Assembly: GCA_008973525.1 (NCBI GenBank)
Contig: WACJ01000519.1
Location: 434,001 to 498,000 of the forward strand
DNA: 64,000 bases
Reading direction: 5' to 3'
Source of the DNA: Stenopsyche tienmushanensis
Lineage: Eukaryota > Arthropoda > Insecta > Trichoptera > Stenopsychidae
The position numbers were made by a program, and so were the translations under genes. The notes beneath the pieces were generated by a model that was not told where the DNA came from, searched no databases, and worked only from the letters and a program-made list of their open reading frames with translations. Below are positions 33,500-45,599 of this stretch, piece after piece. Each line of letters starts with the position of its first letter. Position 1 is the stretch's first letter.

Positions 33500-35860
33500 T
33501 GGTTTCCCACTCTTTGTCGTGGCTCGTCAAATCAAATTAAATCAAATTGACCACTAGGATTCCCCATACACGCCAGATGCGCCAACTTCAAAACAAAAAT
33601 AACTCCCTCGACCCCTTATAACCCAAACTTTTAGATGATCCTCGTAACATATTGGGGCTCTCTAGTCTATTGCCTTCGTTGCTGCGATAGTTGCCGATTA
33701 CCGCGTTGTTCGGCTGCAGAAATCGCACTAGGCGGTCACATGGAACACGGTGCGCTTCATACTTTTAGCCTTGTTGATGATCTCGGTACTAATAAACCCC
33801 GTCGAAGGGAGGGTAGTTGTTTATCTTCGATGGTGATTCGTTTCCCCTATGCGACATCCAAAAGGAGGGCTCAAAATACGGAAAAAAGGAGACTATTAAA
33901 ATATTCAATTCCAGATACTAGGCGACGATCTCTTCGCATCCTTTGAAATACAAGGACTTTCACACGGCATGGACTTAAAAATCATGTTAAGAAACCAAGC
34001 TTATCAAGGACCGAAATGGGCTCAGAGGCCCTCATACTTACAATGTGCCAAGGGCCTCTCATATGATAAATCCGCCATTGTTTACGGCGAAACATTTAGT
34101 CTGCAAATTAGCCTATTTAACTGTTCATTATTGCCTTATCGATATAAAATGCTCGTTATAAACGTGAAGCGCGTACAATGGCGCGCGCCTTTTCCAAGCA
34201 TCCATCACACGATTACTCGCTACGACCGTGATGTGTGATTATAAGCGCTTTAAGATGATTCTAGTGCACGTTATGTTATATAAACGTCGATCGATATATT
34301 TTTTTCAATGTCAAAATTTGCATTCATTACGCCGAGAAACACGTTTGACGGCATTGCATTTAAGCGATTAAAAAGGGTCTCATGACCGCCAAATCAAATC
34401 TACTTTTTCAGTGAGCATTTAGTCAATTTGGGCATTTTGCAGAGGACGTATCACTGTGGTTGCTTTGGAAGACAGTGTTTATCTCATTGCTGGATCATTT
34501 GAAATTTGTGAAAGTTTTGTGGATTTCTTCAAAAAATGTGGTATTTTCAAATATTGATACAAATGGTATTATTGTTTGTTATTTCAAAATTGTGCTATAT
34601 TTCAGAGCTTTCAGAATATTTATTTGATTTTTTTGAATAACTTTTCAGTGTTTAAATCCAGCTTACAATTCATATTACTGTGAAATGGAATGAAATTTCT
34701 TTTAAGCGTGAAATTGAATTGCATTAAATACGACATTTGTAGAAAATACACCTTATAAAATACGCCGAAGCAATTGTTTTTCTGAATGAATCATTCATTT
34801 TGTAAATGATGCCTGTATTAAGAAAATAATTAGTAGTGTTTGCTGAAAAATTGTGCTGAAATCATTCCAAGTGCAATTCATCATAAATGATAAAAGGTTT
34901 TTGAATTATTTAATAGCTTAATTAAACATTTAATACATAACTTAATAGCTTTTTTATAATAATATTTAACACAATTTCTTTAGATAAACGCTTAAATTCA
35001 CTATCTTATATTTAGTCTTATTAACATAAAAGGAATAGCATAAATTTCTTAAATCACTTGAATTAAGCGCTGGGTCAAAATTTTTGAGAGGCCCAAGGTG
35101 TTTATAAGTAAATCCGCCATTGCGTAGTTAATATTATATGCATCTTTATTATTATAAAAAAAACAGAAGATTAAAATTGTTTAAAAGGTAGTTTATGTCA
35201 TTAAATTTTAACAAAATCTTAATGAAACCTAAAATGTTTCATTGAAATAAATTTATGTATCATCGGACAATACTATCAAAGTTATGTATCATTAATTGAT
35301 ATAGCTTCCTACATTATAAAAAAACGAATGAACTTTGAATTTAAGTTTTTAACAAGCCTTGAAATACTAAAAAATACACCTAGTATGCTTAACACATTAC
35401 TTGCGGGGACACTTCGCGCTCGTTTGTTCCTTGACTCGGGCAAACCTTGCATGCAAAAAACTGTATTTATGTAAAATATCGTTTTTAAACATTTAGTTTT
35501 TGTACTAAATCAGGTCTAACGTTATTAATCATATTTTTTACACATTCGACATTAACGACTTCCGCATATCATGCAAATACGCATTTATAGAATTGAACCA
35601 GAAAATCGTGTTTTTATTTTTTATTAGCATCTTGTTAGACAGACTTTTTAGAACGAATTTAAATAAAGCCATATATTTTTTATGTAGCATTTACACCTTG
35701 ATATTAAGGGGACTCAAAATTTTGAAACAAAAATGAAAAGGGAAACTTTTTGCTTCTGAGCCGAAAAGTTTTTACAAAAAATGAATAGATGGTCTGCCAT
35801 AATAAACAATATTTTATAATTTTTTTAAATGCGGGCAAATAAGTTAGTTAGAGGGAAGCT
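33500..35860. other. Unassigned stretch
   Basis: Two plus-strand open frames (33635-33946, 33969-34238) are Arg-rich or low-complexity and match no family I know. The rest is AT-rich, without recognised genes. Confidence 0.25.
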
Positions 35861-35869
35861 ATAGATCCC

Positions 35870-37030
35870 GTGACAGATCGCCGCCCCGTATGGAGGCCAC
35901 GTGCCTCGCAATCGTCGCCAGTTGCGACAAGTCAAGATTATAATTTGGTATCCCTAATCCTTCCTTGGAGCACTCATTTTATGTTGCTGGGAGTGAGTGA
36001 ATTGACTTCAAGCTCCTCCCGCAGTGTGTCCCTCTCTGTGCTCCAAACCGGGCAGTCGAATAGCGTGTGCGCGGCATCGTCCAGCTCTGTTCCGCAGTGG
36101 TGACATTTCAGACCAGCCACCTTTTGAATCTTGTGCAGGTAGCTACCTAAGCAGCCGTGCCCAGTGAGTGCCTGGGTAACCGTGTTTCCTGGCTGTCCGG
36201 GACTTTAGGTCCGGAATGAGCCGATGAATCCATCGACTTTTGGCGGATCTGTCCCATTGGGACTGCCATTTCACCATGGTGGACTGCCAAGCTCTTTGTC
36301 TGGTTTCCCCGAGGCGTATGACTTTCCTTTCATTTGCGAGCAGGTCGATTGGCGGAATGGCAGTCAGTGCCAGGACTGCATCTTCTGACACCGTGCGAAA
36401 TCCTGCTGCAACTCTGATCGCGCTTCTGTACTCTAGTCAGATTGAGCCTGGCCCTTTCGAAGTGTAATGCCTCGGCCCATATCGGAGCTCTGTACAATAG
36501 TACCAAGTGCACCAGTTGTATAATCTTCGACGGTTTGTCTTAGGGCCACCGATGTTAGGCATCAACCTAGCTAGACCTTCCGCAATATTAGCCGCCTTTT
36601 TTGCAGCCTTATTGTCCAAAACGGAGCTTATTGTCAATTTCCACCCCAAAGTAACGAATGGATCTTGAGAACTTGATCTCACAGTTCTCGATACTCAGAG
36701 TTGAAAGCGCAAACTTTCTTCGCCTAGTGAAGAAAAGGGCCTCAGTCTTCTAGACGGCAAGCTGCAGTCCAGCCATCGTCAGCCAGTTCCTGACCCTCCT
36801 CAGTGTGTCCTCTCAGATTATTTCAAGGTATTCCGTTTTGGCGGCAATTAGTATTGCGACTTCGTCGGCAAAGGTGAACATTTTGGCGCCCTCCATGAGC
36901 GGTGTCCTCAATAGGCCATCGTACATTGCATTCCACAGGGTGGGTCCGAACACCGAGCCCTGTGGGACTCCCACGGTGACTGGTCTTTGTTTGCTCGTCC
37001 AAGGCTATCATAACCACGTGTTTACTTGCC
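35870..37030 (-). mobile_element. R1-clade LINE relic (third family member)
   Basis: Minus strand encodes RT-region pieces (37170-36823), a post-RT part (36682-36437, LARLMPNIGGPK), then VLALTAIPPIDLLANERK (36391-36143) and a C-terminal CHHCGTELDDAAHT zinc-knuckle-like motif (about 36110-36050). Frame changes separate all of them. The left (3') end is near 35870. At 37030 it joins composite repeat copy 3. Confidence 0.7.
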
Positions 37031-37049
37031 TTTACACTGCCACCCCACA

Positions 37050-37490
37050 AAAAAGTGCGCCATCTAGCAGACATGGAGATTTGGACATGAGAATGCTGTG
37101 TGCAAGATGGGTACCGCGTTTGCTCGCTATTCGAGATCATGTCAGCCCGCCCAACAAAAATGCACAGCAAGGTGCAAAACTTGCAACCTGAAAACGTTCA
37201 CATTCGTGGGGTGGAAGTCGCAAGCGAGATTACGCTTGCGATTTCAATTGGTGCGAGCAACCTATGTGAATTAGCTTTCAGGAGGGCTTCTGTGATCGTA
37301 CATAGAAGAACCCGGGTACACATTTATCACCGAAAATGCCAAAAAAAAGCTCTAAAAGGGGACATAATAGCCACAGAGTCCGTGTGTCCAACTGGTCCGC
37401 TTCTCAAACCGCTGATACGACGAACGAGCGCCTCGCAATCGGACGCCATACCCAAACTTGTCCACATAATATGATCCTAATAGGAAATCG
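37050..37490. repeat. Composite repeat copy 3 (mariner relic + block Y)
   Basis: 37060-37180 reads LDMRMLCARWVPRLLA (mariner) on the plus strand. 37280-37480 is block Y (ccaactggtccgcttctcaa, cggacgccatacccaaact). Same orientation as copy 1. Confidence 0.6.
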
Positions 37491-37900
37491 CGTATATCGT
37501 GAAGCGAATGGAATTCAATCATTCATAAAAATATTCTTGCTGTACGCAATCATCAGTTGATATAGAACATATTATTTTGCTTCCTGTACGTAATGTGTTT
37601 GGTTTGGAAAGAAGTAATTTACAATCGAAATAAAATCGTTTTATGGTATTTTACAACAACGAAAAAGAACTATTATTTGCATGCACTTTATATTATGCAA
37701 ATTTTGGATGAGAAAATTGCTTGATAATGAAATTCTCCTTGAGCTGTCGTTTGTAACGTGACCTTTTTTTATAATTGAACATGCTTGTACATTGTAAGAT
37801 TTACTGTGCTTCCACAATTGTATCGCATTTCAAATCCTTCGGCGTTGAGTAAAATTATATTTTAATACGAACACCCCAAACACTATCAATATTAAGTATT

Positions 37901-38034
37901 TATAAGGCTTCGAACCGGAACGAAATCAAAAACCGATAACCGGTAAAACCGTCATTTTTGCTGGAACGAAAACCGTAACCGAACCCCATTTAAACATAAA
38001 AACCGAAATGATTAAAAAAACGGTTCGAAGCCCT
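37901..38034. mobile_element. Short MITE with GGCTTCGAACCG ends
   Basis: aggcttcgaaccgg (37901) and cggttcgaagccct (to about 38034) are inverted ends. The interior is rich in aaaccg repeats. No clear target duplication. A related left end (agggctaaaaaccg) occurs at 56248. Confidence 0.6.
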
Positions 38035-38039
38035 GATTT

Positions 38040-38690
38040 TTTTTCATGGTTGGGAATTCTTGTAATACAAGCTATTAAATATTTAATTACTCCTCCATTA
38101 GGAAATCCACAATAATATGCAAAAATGCAGAATTTTCTTCGATCATTATATCTGGAATCATGTTTAATGTGAGTAGTCATTTGTAGCCTTCAGCTCAAGC
38201 TTTTAGTTTTGCTGTCAACAAGATTATCTGTAAAGCTTATTAAAAGAAAAATTCGCAATTTTCATATATTAAATTATAAGTTAAACGTTTAACAATCTTT
38301 ACATGGACTTTTTTCGTACCAAAATTTTCGCATAATCATAAAACTTTACTACTTCCAAAACGTATTAAAAACACAAAAAAATGTTTATTTTCCTCAACTT
38401 GTTTTCCTTTACATATTTAGTCGAAGAATTACAATGCAATAGCAGACACCTATTACATATTTATGTTTCATAATACTGAAATGTGCCAAAAATACTAAAG
38501 TGATTGGTTTTTTTTTTTTTTGAAAAGTGCCTCATTTAAAATCATATAATTTTCCGGTATTTCAGGTAGGATTTTCTAATTTCACTTTTTTGCAAAATAA
38601 TGAACTTCAACGGCATGTTTTTATTACATTGATGTAAAAGTTTTTTATGGCGCCATTAAAATTTTTTTTTTTTGTATTTTTACAAACAAA
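38040..38690. other. Unassigned AT-rich stretch
   Basis: No gene or repeat recognised. A run of T at 38508-38521. Confidence 0.3.
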
Positions 38691-38695
38691 CAATA

Positions 38696-39992
38696 TTAGG
38701 GGGACCCGAAAGTATTCGAAAATTCAGTAAGAAACGTTCGAATTTATTAATATAACTAAGATTTTATAAACAACATTATAAAACATATTTGCCTTTATTG
38801 TTTAACACATCTCCCCGTTACATAAAAAAATTCTCCCAAATCCAGCATTTTATCCAGTGTTAAAATCTTCTTTTTGTTGAATAAATACGTACGTTTATCT
38901 TTTAATTTGTTATAGTTTCTCCCAGTTTTATCAATTCATAATGAATTATTCCCCGCATATCCCAACATATACACAAAACGACCTTATTTTGTAATAAAAT
39001 CAGGCTTAGGGGTTGGAATTGTGGGTTATTTTTGAGAAGCCATCGATTTTTTATCGTGTCCCAAAAGTCATGAAATATGCATTTTTTTTAAAGATTCATT
39101 GACAATACATATAGATAATAATTTCCAATGTATTTTACACAAGCATTTATACATTTATTCCATGCGCAATAGTTTTCGGAATGTTCATATTATCAGCTAA
39201 TAACTGAACACTCATTCGACAGTCGAAATTCAACAAATAACGCACATGATTCATATTTTCATCGGTTCGTCTTGTTGTTGGGCGTTCAGAACGGAGATAA
39301 TCGTCTATCCCTTCCTGATTCTGCTTGAATTTCTTCACCCATCTGCTGTAAAGGTAAGAGTCCTCCACATTCCAATCGGTTTAAAGTCGCTGTAATCAAT
39401 AAGGGGATGACAAAATTATATATTTCATGACTTTTGGGACACATCCTGTATTATCGTTAATGAGGCATTTCTCACAACCTACTATTAATGTGATGCGAAA
39501 ATAAAAGGATAGGTTTACCGTGCAATCCTGCCAGTTTACTTCAGAAGGAGTAGGTTTTGCAAAAGAGTGGTGATACTCGGCTTATGACGCCACTCCAGAA
39601 AAGTCAAGGGGGAATAACAAAATTGGTCAACGATAAGAATGATGTGAGTGTCTTAAATATCAAAACAAACGCCTGGTCTCAAGACAACACGAATGAAAGT
39701 CATCTTGTTTTATTGAAAGAGCTTAATAGCTTATCCGATGATAGCGATTTCAGTTAATTATACTTAAATTTTATGACGGTTAAAAGATTCTTTGGAATAT
39801 GATTTTTTGTTGAATTGTAACTATGAACATTTACGAGTTTCTATAAAAAAAATCCGTCTCTGTCTTACGATCTCTGGTCTGATAGGGTTAGCTGACTTTT
39901 GTGTCATTCCATAAATCCATAAACCGGCCTGGACATAAATTGAACTTACAAATGTGATCTCAAATTTTTCGAATAATTTCGGGTCCACCTAA
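38696..39992. mobile_element. mariner-type element (TTAGG ends) with a nested mariner
   Basis: TTAGGGGGACCCGAAAGTAT at 38696 is mirrored by ...ataatttcgggtccacctaa to 39992, TA-flanked, 1.3 kb. No clear transposase of its own survives. A different mariner is nested at about 39055-39450. An open frame at 39557-39757 (LNIKTNAWSQDN) shares a motif with 49408-49450, so it may belong to another repeat. Confidence 0.7.
39055..39450 (-). mobile_element. Nested mariner fragment (TGTCCCAAAAGTCATGAAAT ends)
   Basis: Inverted ends tgtcccaaaagtcatgaaat at 39057 and mirrored at 39422-39442. The minus strand (39368-39147) encodes SRWVKKFKQNQEG and RRTDENMNHVRYLL, the second HTH and linker of an irritans-type mariner. 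The catalytic domain is deleted. Confidence 0.75.
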
Positions 39993-39999
39993 TATATGG

Positions 40000-40550
40000 A
40001 AATAGTAGTGGCGGATTTAGCACATGAAAAGTGCAATTTAAGTTTGAGATCCTCGAAACCCATTTCGTTTTTTTAATTCAGAATAAATTCTGATATTCGG
40101 CCTTCCATCTGTGCGGTTTCGTATTACGATTTCACTATTACGCGGCATCCGAAAAAAACTTTTGTAAAAGTCTGCTTTACCTTATTTGAATTTCTTTGTA
40201 ATTCTATTTGAATTGTATGAATATTTTTCTTCGTAATATAATGAAATAAGGTCATTTTGCGATCCTTTTAAAATATAAAGTCCGTTTTCCTTATTGGTAA
40301 TTACTGAGTCTGTATTCTTACACAATTAGAGTGTCTGAGCTAATTTTTATTTATACATTTTATTATTTGAAAGCTTCATTTAACTCCAATAAATTCATTA
40401 AAGGGACTTTTCATCCAGTCAAGAACCTACAAGTTAATATGTTAATGCACTTCATCTTAATTTTCTGTATTTCAGGAACCAGCTTTATGATCTGTAAATT
40501 ATTTGCCAAGCGTCTTCATCAAGCCATTAATTTATAAGCTTATAATTTCC
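40000..40550. other. Unassigned AT-rich stretch
   Basis: No recognised gene. 5' side of gene C. Confidence 0.3.
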
Positions 40551-40556
40551 TTATAT

Positions 40557-40800
40557 TAGGTGTAATAAAAAGTCTTCTCCGATTGTTTAACAATGAAAGG
40601 AATTATTTATTTTTTCCTTCGTTTTTCCTTTATTACTACCTACTATTTCGCATAGGTTTTCTAGTTTTTCGACTTCTGGTTTTGAATCGAAATATGTACA
40701 AATATGATTTTACAAACATGGAGGGTGTGGTTCTTCCCATTTTTATTCCCTGATTTTTTCAGCCTTATGGGGTCGTGCATTGTCATCTTGTAGAATCACT
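40557..40800 (-). pseudogene. mariner relic upstream of gene C
   Basis: Begins ttaggtgtaataaaaagtct. The minus strand reads VILQDDNARPHKAEKIRE (about 40800-40745), the second catalytic Asp motif of mariner. It lies within 90 bp of the gene C coding start, in its 5' intron. Confidence 0.55.
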
Positions 40801-40887
40801 AAACTTTTCCTAATTAATTCTTCAACGTTTGACTCTCAATTTTTAGTTCAACTTTTACAATTGCTTTTATTCCTCAGATCTTCCATA

Positions 40888-43723
40888 ATGCCACAAACTG
40901 ATAAATATTGCTGTTGTTGCAGTCTACGAACTGGTTCGTTTATTATAGCAGGCCTGGGCTTGGTAAGATACATTTCAATCGCTTATATTTAAGAATTCTA
41001 TCCATTTTCATAAGATTTTTCTTACAGTATGGATCCATTTTCATCTTTGTCAGTACATTCATATCGGGCAATGATACGACACCAAATAAGCCGTACATGA
41101 CTCCTTTTTATGATGATTTTATCGGACGTAATATATTTTTATAATGTTAATCTTGATAATTTTGATTGTAAATTTTAAACATTATAAGTGTCAATTGGTA
41201 TATTTATAATTGCAGCAAAAAAACTACTTAATATTATTACCATAGTGCTCACAGTCTTCACGTTCGTTGAAATCATATTACATCTTATGCTCCTCTGGGG
41301 AATATATAAGGTACGAGTATATAAGGGTAGGCTGAAAAGTAATGCACGGCCTAGCTTTGTCCATTGAAGAGTTTTTAAAAAAAGTTCGAGATCTTTGTAT
41401 TTCGAAAAATTAATTAGGTTTACATACAGACCCATCAGCTTACTACCAATAATTTCCAAAAATTTTGAAAAACTTCTACTGAAGAGACTTAAGCCAATAA
41501 TTGAGAAAAACAACCTAATGCCTAATCACCAATTTGGATTCCATCAACAGCATGCGACTGTGGAACAAATACACAAGATCTTTAATAGAATCTACAAGGA
41601 CTTGGAAGATAGAAAATATTGCTCGGCAGCATTCCTGGACGTAACTCAGGCTTTAGACAAAGTGTGGCTCCGGGCTTGCCATATAAAATTGGAAAACAAC
41701 TGCTCACGACTGCACCTGACTAACAGAACATTCTACGTCAAATACGAAGATGAAGCCACCACACTCCATGATATAAAATCCGGCGTCCCATAAGGTAACG
41801 TACTTGGTCCAGTTCTATACCTTTTATATACAGCTGACATCCCGACAACAGACACCACGACAACTGCCCCCTCACCTCGCATAACGACCCCGCAACAACA
41901 TAAAAAGGAGTGGCGCATAAAGGCTAATGAAAGTAAATCTACGCATGTCACTTTCACTAATAGACGAGAGACATGTCCTCCTGTTTCACTAAATGACTGA
42001 GCACTGTATTAAAATATCTCGGCATGCACCCAGACGTTTAACATGGAAGACGTACATCAGCAAGAAGATAAAACAGCTGGAAATTAAAATTAGAATGATG
42101 TACTGGTTAATAGGCCGAAAATCGGAACTGTCCTTAGAAAACAAAACACCAATCTGGACATACGAAATACAGCTGACCTCCAATATTGACATCCTGCAAC
42201 GCTTTCAGAACAAAGTGTTGCGTACTATAGATGACGTTTCATGGTGTGTACCAAAGACACAATACACAGGGAACTGAACATACCAACAATGAGGCAGGAG
42301 ATTGAAAACTATGGCCAGAAGTACATACAAAGAAAGATTGAACCCACAACCAGTCAAGCCTCTGTGTTCATGACCTGGACAGAAAAATCGAATGAATGAA
42401 CACAAGGTCCTCATTGAATGGGGAGCCAGTAGCACAATAAGAGAAACTAAATTTCCAACGGATAAATTGTTTTAAAAAAGAAATTATACACCAAAAGTGA
42501 CAAACAAAAGTCAATAAAAGTGGTCTGGTCAGACCCAGATTCTCAGAAATCACGTTATTCTTAATTTTCCGTAAGGATTTTTTTTAATATGTATCCAGCC
42601 AGACCACTTTTCTATTCTATTCTATCCCAAATATCTCGATACGTACTCTTTATGAAATTAAAAAAAGAAGAAAAAAGTGCTTTATAAAAACCGTATAACT
42701 TCGAAATCGCACAAAAAGAGGTTTGAGTGTATATCGCAACGACTTCAAATATCAAACTGATAAGGAATGTTACTTTCATATGCCATCTGACGCGTTTCTG
42801 AAGATCATTTCGTTTGCGGTCTACAAGCATGTGTGCATTAGTTTTCAGCCTACCCTCGTATATCTATATTATTATTTATACAAAAAAGTACAAAAAATCA
42901 TGTATTCAAATTTATTTTATGCCAGAATAAAAGATTATGGATGCTGCCCTGGCTGATCACTGACGCTGCAGGCATTTTAATTATAGCCCTATATAATATA
43001 GTCGATATAGTGCTTGGGGGGAATCTGATTATATTTTTCGTATTATCACTCTATGCAGGTATTTATAAGTTTGATTATATTTATTTTTTAATTGAAAACA
43101 AAGCCATTTAAATGATTTATGAGTAAATTAAATTGGCAATTAATTTAAATTCTATAAGGGTCATCTAGAAAGTAAATTGGTTTCGCGTGTTTGACGGCCA
43201 TTTTGTTCAGTCATAGTAAATTCTTCCGATGGATAGGACGTCGCGCGCTCCTACCACTTCTCATTTGTGTGAGATCCACGCGGTCATCCGTTTTTTGACT
43301 GTCGCAAATATCCATCCGAAGCTCATGGAAGTTTATTGTCTTGATTGTTATGATATATATGACGATTGGAAGTCGATTTTGGAAGTTTTTCTGGATTCCA
43401 ACATAACGAGGGATGAGAGGTAGGTGTGTTACTACACCCTATAATCCAAAAAGCTGGTGGCGCTGTTGTAACCTTACTTTCTGGATGACTCTCGTATAAG
43501 CAAGTTTAATTTATTTTACATATTTAAATATTATATGATTGTTCTTACAGGAATTCAGTTGTACTTTTGGTTATGCATTTTTCTGTACTATCAAGAAATA
43601 TATCGACCAGAAGATTTTAATGAAAAATGCGGCAACGAAGATTTTGGTTTCATCACGCAGGATTTGTTCGAGTCTAATAGCGATACGAAATCGTTTCAAA
43701 AGGTTTCCACTCGTGAAAATTAA
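40888..43723 (+). CDS. Gene C: LAPTM4/DUF4728-like four-helix membrane protein, 191 aa
   Basis: Exons 40888-40962, 41028-41127, 41216-41310, 42926-43058 and 43551-43723 (TAA 43721-43723) join to 191 residues with GT-AG introns and phases 0,1,0,1 as in its paralogues. MPQTDKYCCCCSLRTGSFII is the clearest LAPTM4-like N-terminus in the window (LAPTM4 has a CCGCC...RTG...ILG pattern). Helix 1 crosses exons 1-2, helix 2 is in exon 3 (TIVLTVFTFVEIILHLMLLW), helix 3 in exon 4 (AGILIIALYNIVDIVL) and helix 4 crosses exons 4-5 (LIIFFVLSLYAGIQLYFWLC). The tail after LYYQEIYR is acidic, ending STREN. An acceptor (ttcctcag at about 40877) precedes ATG by 10 bases. Introns 3 and 4 carry mariner-type elements. 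The tail lacks the PPPY seen in gene D. Confidence 0.9.
41322..42858. mobile_element. mariner-type MITE in intron 3 of gene C, carrying a LINE
   Basis: AGGGTAGGCTGAAAAGTAAT (from 41325) is mirrored at 42833-42856 with one or two mismatches, flanked by TA (41320-41321, 42859-42860). About 80 bp on the left and 240 bp on the right belong to the mariner-like element; the middle is LINE. Confidence 0.8.
41405..42600 (+). mobile_element. Jockey/CR1-type LINE fragment inside the MITE
   Basis: The plus strand encodes YRPISLLPIISKNFEKLLLK, HQFGFHQQHATVEQ, SAAFLDVTQALDKVW and a terminal SGVP in one open frame (41395-41793), the fingers and palm of a non-LTR reverse transcriptase of the jockey type. 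After a stop it continues in pieces (42000-42280, TYEIQL, IDVSWCVP-like). The catalytic FADD box falls in a disrupted part. It ends in a short (ctatt)n tract near 42612-42630, a typical LINE tail. Confidence 0.75.
43155..43494 (+). mobile_element. mariner, internally deleted, in intron 4 of gene C
   Basis: AAGGGTCATCTAGAAAGTAA (from 43156) is mirrored by ...ttactttctggatgactctcg to 43494, TA-flanked. The plus strand begins MDRTSRAPTTSHLCEIHAVI, then RFLTVANIHPKLMEVY, the start of a mariner transposase, and then jumps to unrelated residues. 340 bp, clearly deleted. Its ends share the AGGGT..C layout of the intron 3 element. Confidence 0.8.
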
Positions 43724-43859
43724 TAGTTGTTAAGTAATTATTTATTTTTTAGAATTATTTATCTTTTTATATTATAATGTATTGAAAAATATTACTTGTA
43801 TAAAGTGAAATTTAAAAATATAGCTTTAAAATGAATTTATCTTATACATCTGCCACATA

Positions 43860-44310
43860 TGTATCACCATCTATATGTATCACCATCTATAGTCCTCCGT
43901 AGAACTTGGGTCTCTTCAATATCCATTCATCGGAAAGTTTCATTCATCTCGTCAGTACTATACATTCACCTTCTCATTTCCTTAATATTGAAGGTAGCAC
44001 ATCCTTTGAGTTTCCGAGCAGCTTTCCCGGGAAGACAGTGGAAAATGAATCTGGATAAGAATGTTAATTTTACTGTAAAGAGTTTTCTTGAATACACAGC
44101 AAGCCCTAAAACTAGGAGTGTTCACAGGGTATCCGTGTCCAATCGGTCCGAATTTCGGACCACTGACGCATCGAAGGAGCGCATTGCGATCGGACACCAT
44201 GCCCGAACATATCCACAGGTCTGCGTCCATGAACGGATCTCCGCATGGACCCTCCGAAGTTGTTGAAAGCCCAAACCTAACCAACGAGGCTCTAAATCAC
44301 CCGTATCATA
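43860..44310. repeat. LINE-tail repeat followed by composite repeat copy 4 (block Y only)
   Basis: 43890-44000 repeats 16641-16760. 44100-44310 is block Y (ccaatcggtccgaatttcgg, cggacaccatgcccgaacat) in copy 1 orientation, with no mariner part. Confidence 0.55.
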
Positions 44311-44319
44311 TGAGGAACT

Positions 44320-45470
44320 GAGACGTCCAGTGATCTGGGACGACCCAGCGATATCTCAGGCGGTGGATAACTGAGGAGAACCTCTCCTGCCAGCTAGCTC
44401 GTCGATATAAAGATCACCGAGCGCGTCTAAGACATCCGCCTCTATTCCTGTCACCAATAACCGGGATTTCACCATTTTTGGCGAGGAGTTTCGCACCCCG
44501 ACATTAAGCCTCAACATACAACGGCAAGGCGCTGGAAAGTACCGGCAGGTAATAACTGGACGCCGTTTTATACGCCCTAGTCATTAGGATGAAAGGTGAG
44601 CGCTGGCCACTCAGCAGGATATGCTGTATCAGCTGGACGTTCACATTATGCGCCCATGTTCCTGCCAATTTCACTAATTTTACCCGGCGCCATTCATGCA
44701 TGTACCGGGAGGTCGCAACAGCCGCCACTTGAGGAGGAGACCTTACCTCCAGTTAGGAGATCCTCTCCAGGACGTCACTAGCCAAGGTTTCGATGTGGGA
44801 TCTTGAGCCGGCCATGTGCGAACAACTCACACTCCATCGGAAGACTTAGTTCAAAGATCTCATCCAGCAGGACGTTCCACAACACCGGTCCTATTACACA
44901 GCCCTGAGGGTAACCCATGCTCAGTTTTCTGGCAATGATTTCGTTGCTGGCTTCAGTGACGACACATCGATTCACAAAATACGGCCTTATTCGGGTCACT
45001 AAGTTGAATGGGATCTGTCTCGCATGGAGCTTGACTAGGATCGTGTCCCACCACGCGTTGTCAAAAGTCCCCACGACGTCCAAGAAGATAGCCGCTACAT
45101 ATTTTTGGTTAGCCCGCTCCGCCATATGAAAGACATCATAGATGGCATCAACCAGTCTTCCAGTCTCTAGGAGCTGGATTCCCGCCTGGGCTGGCACAAA
45201 AACAATGGCCAGTTGTGTTCTTCATAGGCCAGATTTCTGGAATCGAACTTCCACGCTCTCTTCCTGTATGTTGCTTGCCTTGCATAAGGCAGCAACGATG
45301 TTTCTTCTGTCCACTCCTTCCTCTATCGTAAGATTTTCAGTTAGGAGAGCGCCAGTTATGGCCGTGACTAGGGTTGTAGGTTCGTTTGAGCCCTTCTGCA
45401 ATTCGATCCTAGAATCTTGGACAACAAGGGGTAACCTTGGTTCAAAGCACTTGGAATCACTCACAGAATC
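44320..45470 (-). mobile_element. R1-clade LINE relic with ORF1 and RT pieces
   Basis: Minus strand: 45464-45222 encodes a segment with LTIEEGVDRRNIVAAL and VRFQKSGL that looks like the end of an R1-like ORF1; 45197-44778 encodes RT with YVAAIFLDVVGTFDNAWWD and GYPQGCVIGPVLWNVLLDE; 44728-44504 holds the C-terminal segment (HEWRRVKLVKLAGTW, then LLSG) with a frame break. The endonuclease and the FADD box are missing, so large deletions have occurred. 44320-44500 is probable 3' UTR. Confidence 0.7.
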
Positions 45471-45539
45471 CTTTGTTTATTATTATCCTAAAAATAAAGA
45501 TGACTAGACATGGTAATCTGTGGATAATAGATCTATTTG

Positions 45540-45594
45540 ATTTGGATCCATTTAGTGGTCCATGAGCCAAAATAAGTTGCCGACCATTGCTCTA
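45540..45594. mobile_element. hAT right-end relic
   Basis: ttgccgaccattgctctag reads, inverted, as CAATGGTCGGCAA, similar to the CAGGGGTCGGCAACC terminus of hAT-D. No left end identified. Confidence 0.35.
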
Positions 45595-45599
45595 GAATG

